Made by a program: the position numbers and the translations under genes. Under the pieces are notes generated by a model. The model searched no databases and was not told where the DNA came from. It saw only the letters and a list, made by a program, of their open reading frames with translations. From Chitinophaga rhizophila (GTDB lineage: Bacteria > Bacteroidota > Bacteroidia > Chitinophagales > Chitinophagaceae): a stretch of 64,000 nt of DNA. Shown one piece after another: positions 63,101 through 64,000 of this stretch. How positions within the stretch are numbered: the first letter of the stretch is position 1; each line of letters opens with the position of its first letter. The stretch is taken from positions 1,116,001 to 1,180,000 of the forward strand of contig NZ_JAICCF010000001.1 of NCBI RefSeq assembly GCF_019492185.1, read 5' to 3'.

Positions 63101-63454
63101 TTGGATCAGAATTACCGCCAGTTAATAGAATTAATGCTTCCTGCAGGCATTTTGGAATACTTCGAGTTAACCAATACCACAAAGGATTCTAAAGGAATTA
63201 ATATCTTCCTGGAAGAGAAAAATATTGTTCCAGAGGAATACAAAGATCAATTACTTCACTCCAAAGGTTTTCTACCAGAAGTACAAGTACAGGACTTTCC
63301 TATTAGGGGACATAAGGTTGCCCTATGCATCAAACGCAGACGCTGGGAGGTGCAATCGACCGGAGAAATAGTAACCAGAGACTGGACGCTTGTAAGAGCA
63401 GGAGCACGAATGACAACAGAGTTCGGGCTTTTTTTAAAAGGGATATTTGGATAA
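63101..63454 (+). CDS. ISAon1-type transposase N-terminal region protein
   Basis: A 117-residue protein. The N-terminus is helical (QLIELMLPAGILEYFELTN), and the C-terminal half has IRGHKVALCIKRRRWEVQSTGE and DWTLVRAGARMTTEF, typical of the DNA-binding part of ISL3-type transposases. In this family the transposase is often split into this N-terminal ORF and the DDE ORF. It ends at TAA 63452-63454, overlapping the next frame (TTGGATAA). Confidence 0.8.
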   Translation: MDQNYRQLIELMLPAGILEYFELTNTTKDSKGINIFLEEKNIVPEEYKDQLLHSKGFLPEVQVQDFPIRGHKVALCIKRRRWEVQSTGEIVTRDWTLVRAGARMTTEFGLFLKGIFG

Positions 63455-64000
63455 TTATCCCATCAGTCCAGTACAATTAGGCCACTTTTTTCAGGTAGAT
63501 GGTAAACAATTACAACAACAATACAAGAATCATTTAAGCGACTATCACCAATGGGAGCAGAAGGATCATGCTGAACACTGGATGGTTTTTGAGCAAAATA
63601 TTGGCCCCTATCTAAGCATTGATGAAACAGCATTTTCCAGTGGAGAACTGTATACGATAGTTACAAATAAGGCTGCGAAAGGGCGCAGGGGCTCTATTGT
63701 AGCAATGATCAAAGGAACACAGGCAGACTATCTGATCAATATTTTGAACAAGATACCCAAACGGCTTCGCAGGAAGGTATTGGAAGTAACAATCGATATG
63801 TCTGCAAGCCTCAACCTGGCTATTAAGCGGTGCTTTCCTAATGCTGACCGTGTAATTGACCGTTTTCATGTTCAACAACTAGCCTTTGATGCAGTACAGG
63901 AAACCCGTATAAAATATAGATGGGAAGCCCTTGAGGAAGAAACTAATGCCTATGAACAGGCTAGAAAGCAGAAGATTGCCTATCAGCCAGAAGTATTGCA
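63447..64000 (+). CDS. ISL3-family DDE transposase (partial)
   Basis: The second frame starts at TTG 63447, inside the stop of the first (coupled re-initiation), or at a later Met, and runs off the window. It contains the DDE catalytic segments YLSIDETAFSSGELYTIVTNK (first Asp) and VTIDMSASLNLAIKRCFPNADRVIDRFHVQQLA (second Asp), characteristic of IS204/ISL3 transposases. The third acidic residue lies outside the window. A slippery T7A4 run (CTTTTTTTAAAAG) near 63429 does not put the frames together by a -1 shift. Confidence 0.8.
   Translation, partial: MDNYPISPVQLGHFFQVDGKQLQQQYKNHLSDYHQWEQKDHAEHWMVFEQNIGPYLSIDETAFSSGELYTIVTNKAAKGRRGSIVAMIKGTQADYLINILNKIPKRLRRKVLEVTIDMSASLNLAIKRCFPNADRVIDRFHVQQLAFDAVQETRIKYRWEALEEETNAYEQARKQKIAYQPEVL

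Larger units (their letters stand above)
63050..64000 (+). mobile_element. ISL3/ISAon1-type insertion sequence, left part
   Basis: The transposase genes at 63101 and 63447 belong to one element whose left end is near 63050, where junction D similarity stops and the sequence GGATCAAGTTGAAAACTTGG starts. The right end lies outside the window, so the terminal inverted repeat cannot be confirmed. Confidence 0.6.

Noticed and set aside
1..64000. CRISPR arrays, rRNA and complete tRNA genes
   Set aside because: No regularly spaced repeat-spacer pattern, no rRNA-like sequence and no full cloverleaf was seen; only the tRNA 3'-end-like fragment at junction A.

Overview
The window looks like accessory DNA from a Bacteroidetes bacterium, probably of the Chitinophaga/Sphingobacterium type. 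The reasons are the gene families present (PRTRC cassette, an RteC-like protein, an ISAon1-type transposase split in two, tyrosine and serine recombinases of Bacteroidetes mobile elements), weak Shine-Dalgarno signals, and a TAnnTTTG-type promoter element. I see no rRNA, complete tRNA, CRISPR array or ordinary housekeeping pathway. Nearly everything is plasmid/ICE backbone, recombination machinery or anti-phage defence. Base composition shifts between blocks: AT-rich in the cargo at 8-21 kb and 29-35.5 kb, more balanced in the backbone at 0-7 kb and 22-28.5 kb. This fits assembly from several imports.

Layout. (1) 0-3.9 kb: a PRTRC cassette (proteins E, C, F, B and ThiF), followed to 7.8 kb by small hypotheticals, a spore-photoproduct-lyase-like radical SAM protein and an SRAP/YedK-type abasic-site protein. 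(2) 8.4-14.3 kb: a tightly overlapping five-gene operon made of a SEFIR-domain effector, a GASH helical protein, two TRAFAC-type 'double GTPases' and GAP1. This is a GTPase-regulated conflict system. (3) 14.7-20.9 kb: a dead HNH gene, a HEPN/MauJ-like protein, a Lamassu/ABC-3C-like pair (Cap4-type nuclease plus zinc-hook SMC-like ATPase) and an HNH nuclease.

(4) 21.4-43.55 kb: an apparent 22.1-kb integrative element bounded by an identical 14-bp sequence. It holds a tyrosine integrase with a GACACTC arm-site array, an excisionase-like gene, a minus-strand maintenance/regulatory cluster, an XRE regulator, and cargo. The cargo is a CoiA-like nuclease, a GmrSD-type enzyme, a 1222-residue cold-shock/HARP-like/zinc-ribbon protein, and one operon joining AbiEi-AbiEii to HsdR-HsdM-HsdS. 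(5) 43.5-59.2 kb: a second element with a serine recombinase killed by one nonsense codon, degenerate two-component genes behind a candidate RNA attenuator, a large SIR2 protein, an HNH-like protein, a frameshifted gene and a Hachiman pair (HamB, HamA). (6) 59.2-63 kb: a short segment with a broken KTSC gene, a membrane protein, a YaaC-like protein, a RusA-like resolvase and a group II intron remnant. (7) From about 63.05 kb: the start of an ISL3/ISAon1-type insertion sequence, cut by the window end.

How it fits together. Four related junctions (21.40, 43.54, 59.23 and 62.94 kb) each carry a GGGCAC/GGGCAT core followed within about 10 bp by a strong hairpin. The first two share 14 bp that fold like the 3' end of a tRNA. 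The simplest reading is a stack of elements inserted one after another at a tRNA 3' end, each bringing defence cargo. The most interesting unexplained items are the 1222-residue protein with its two nuclease neighbours, the AbiE/type I R-M operon with its palindromic operators, the attenuator-like RNA at 48.3 kb, and the small segment between the last two junctions.
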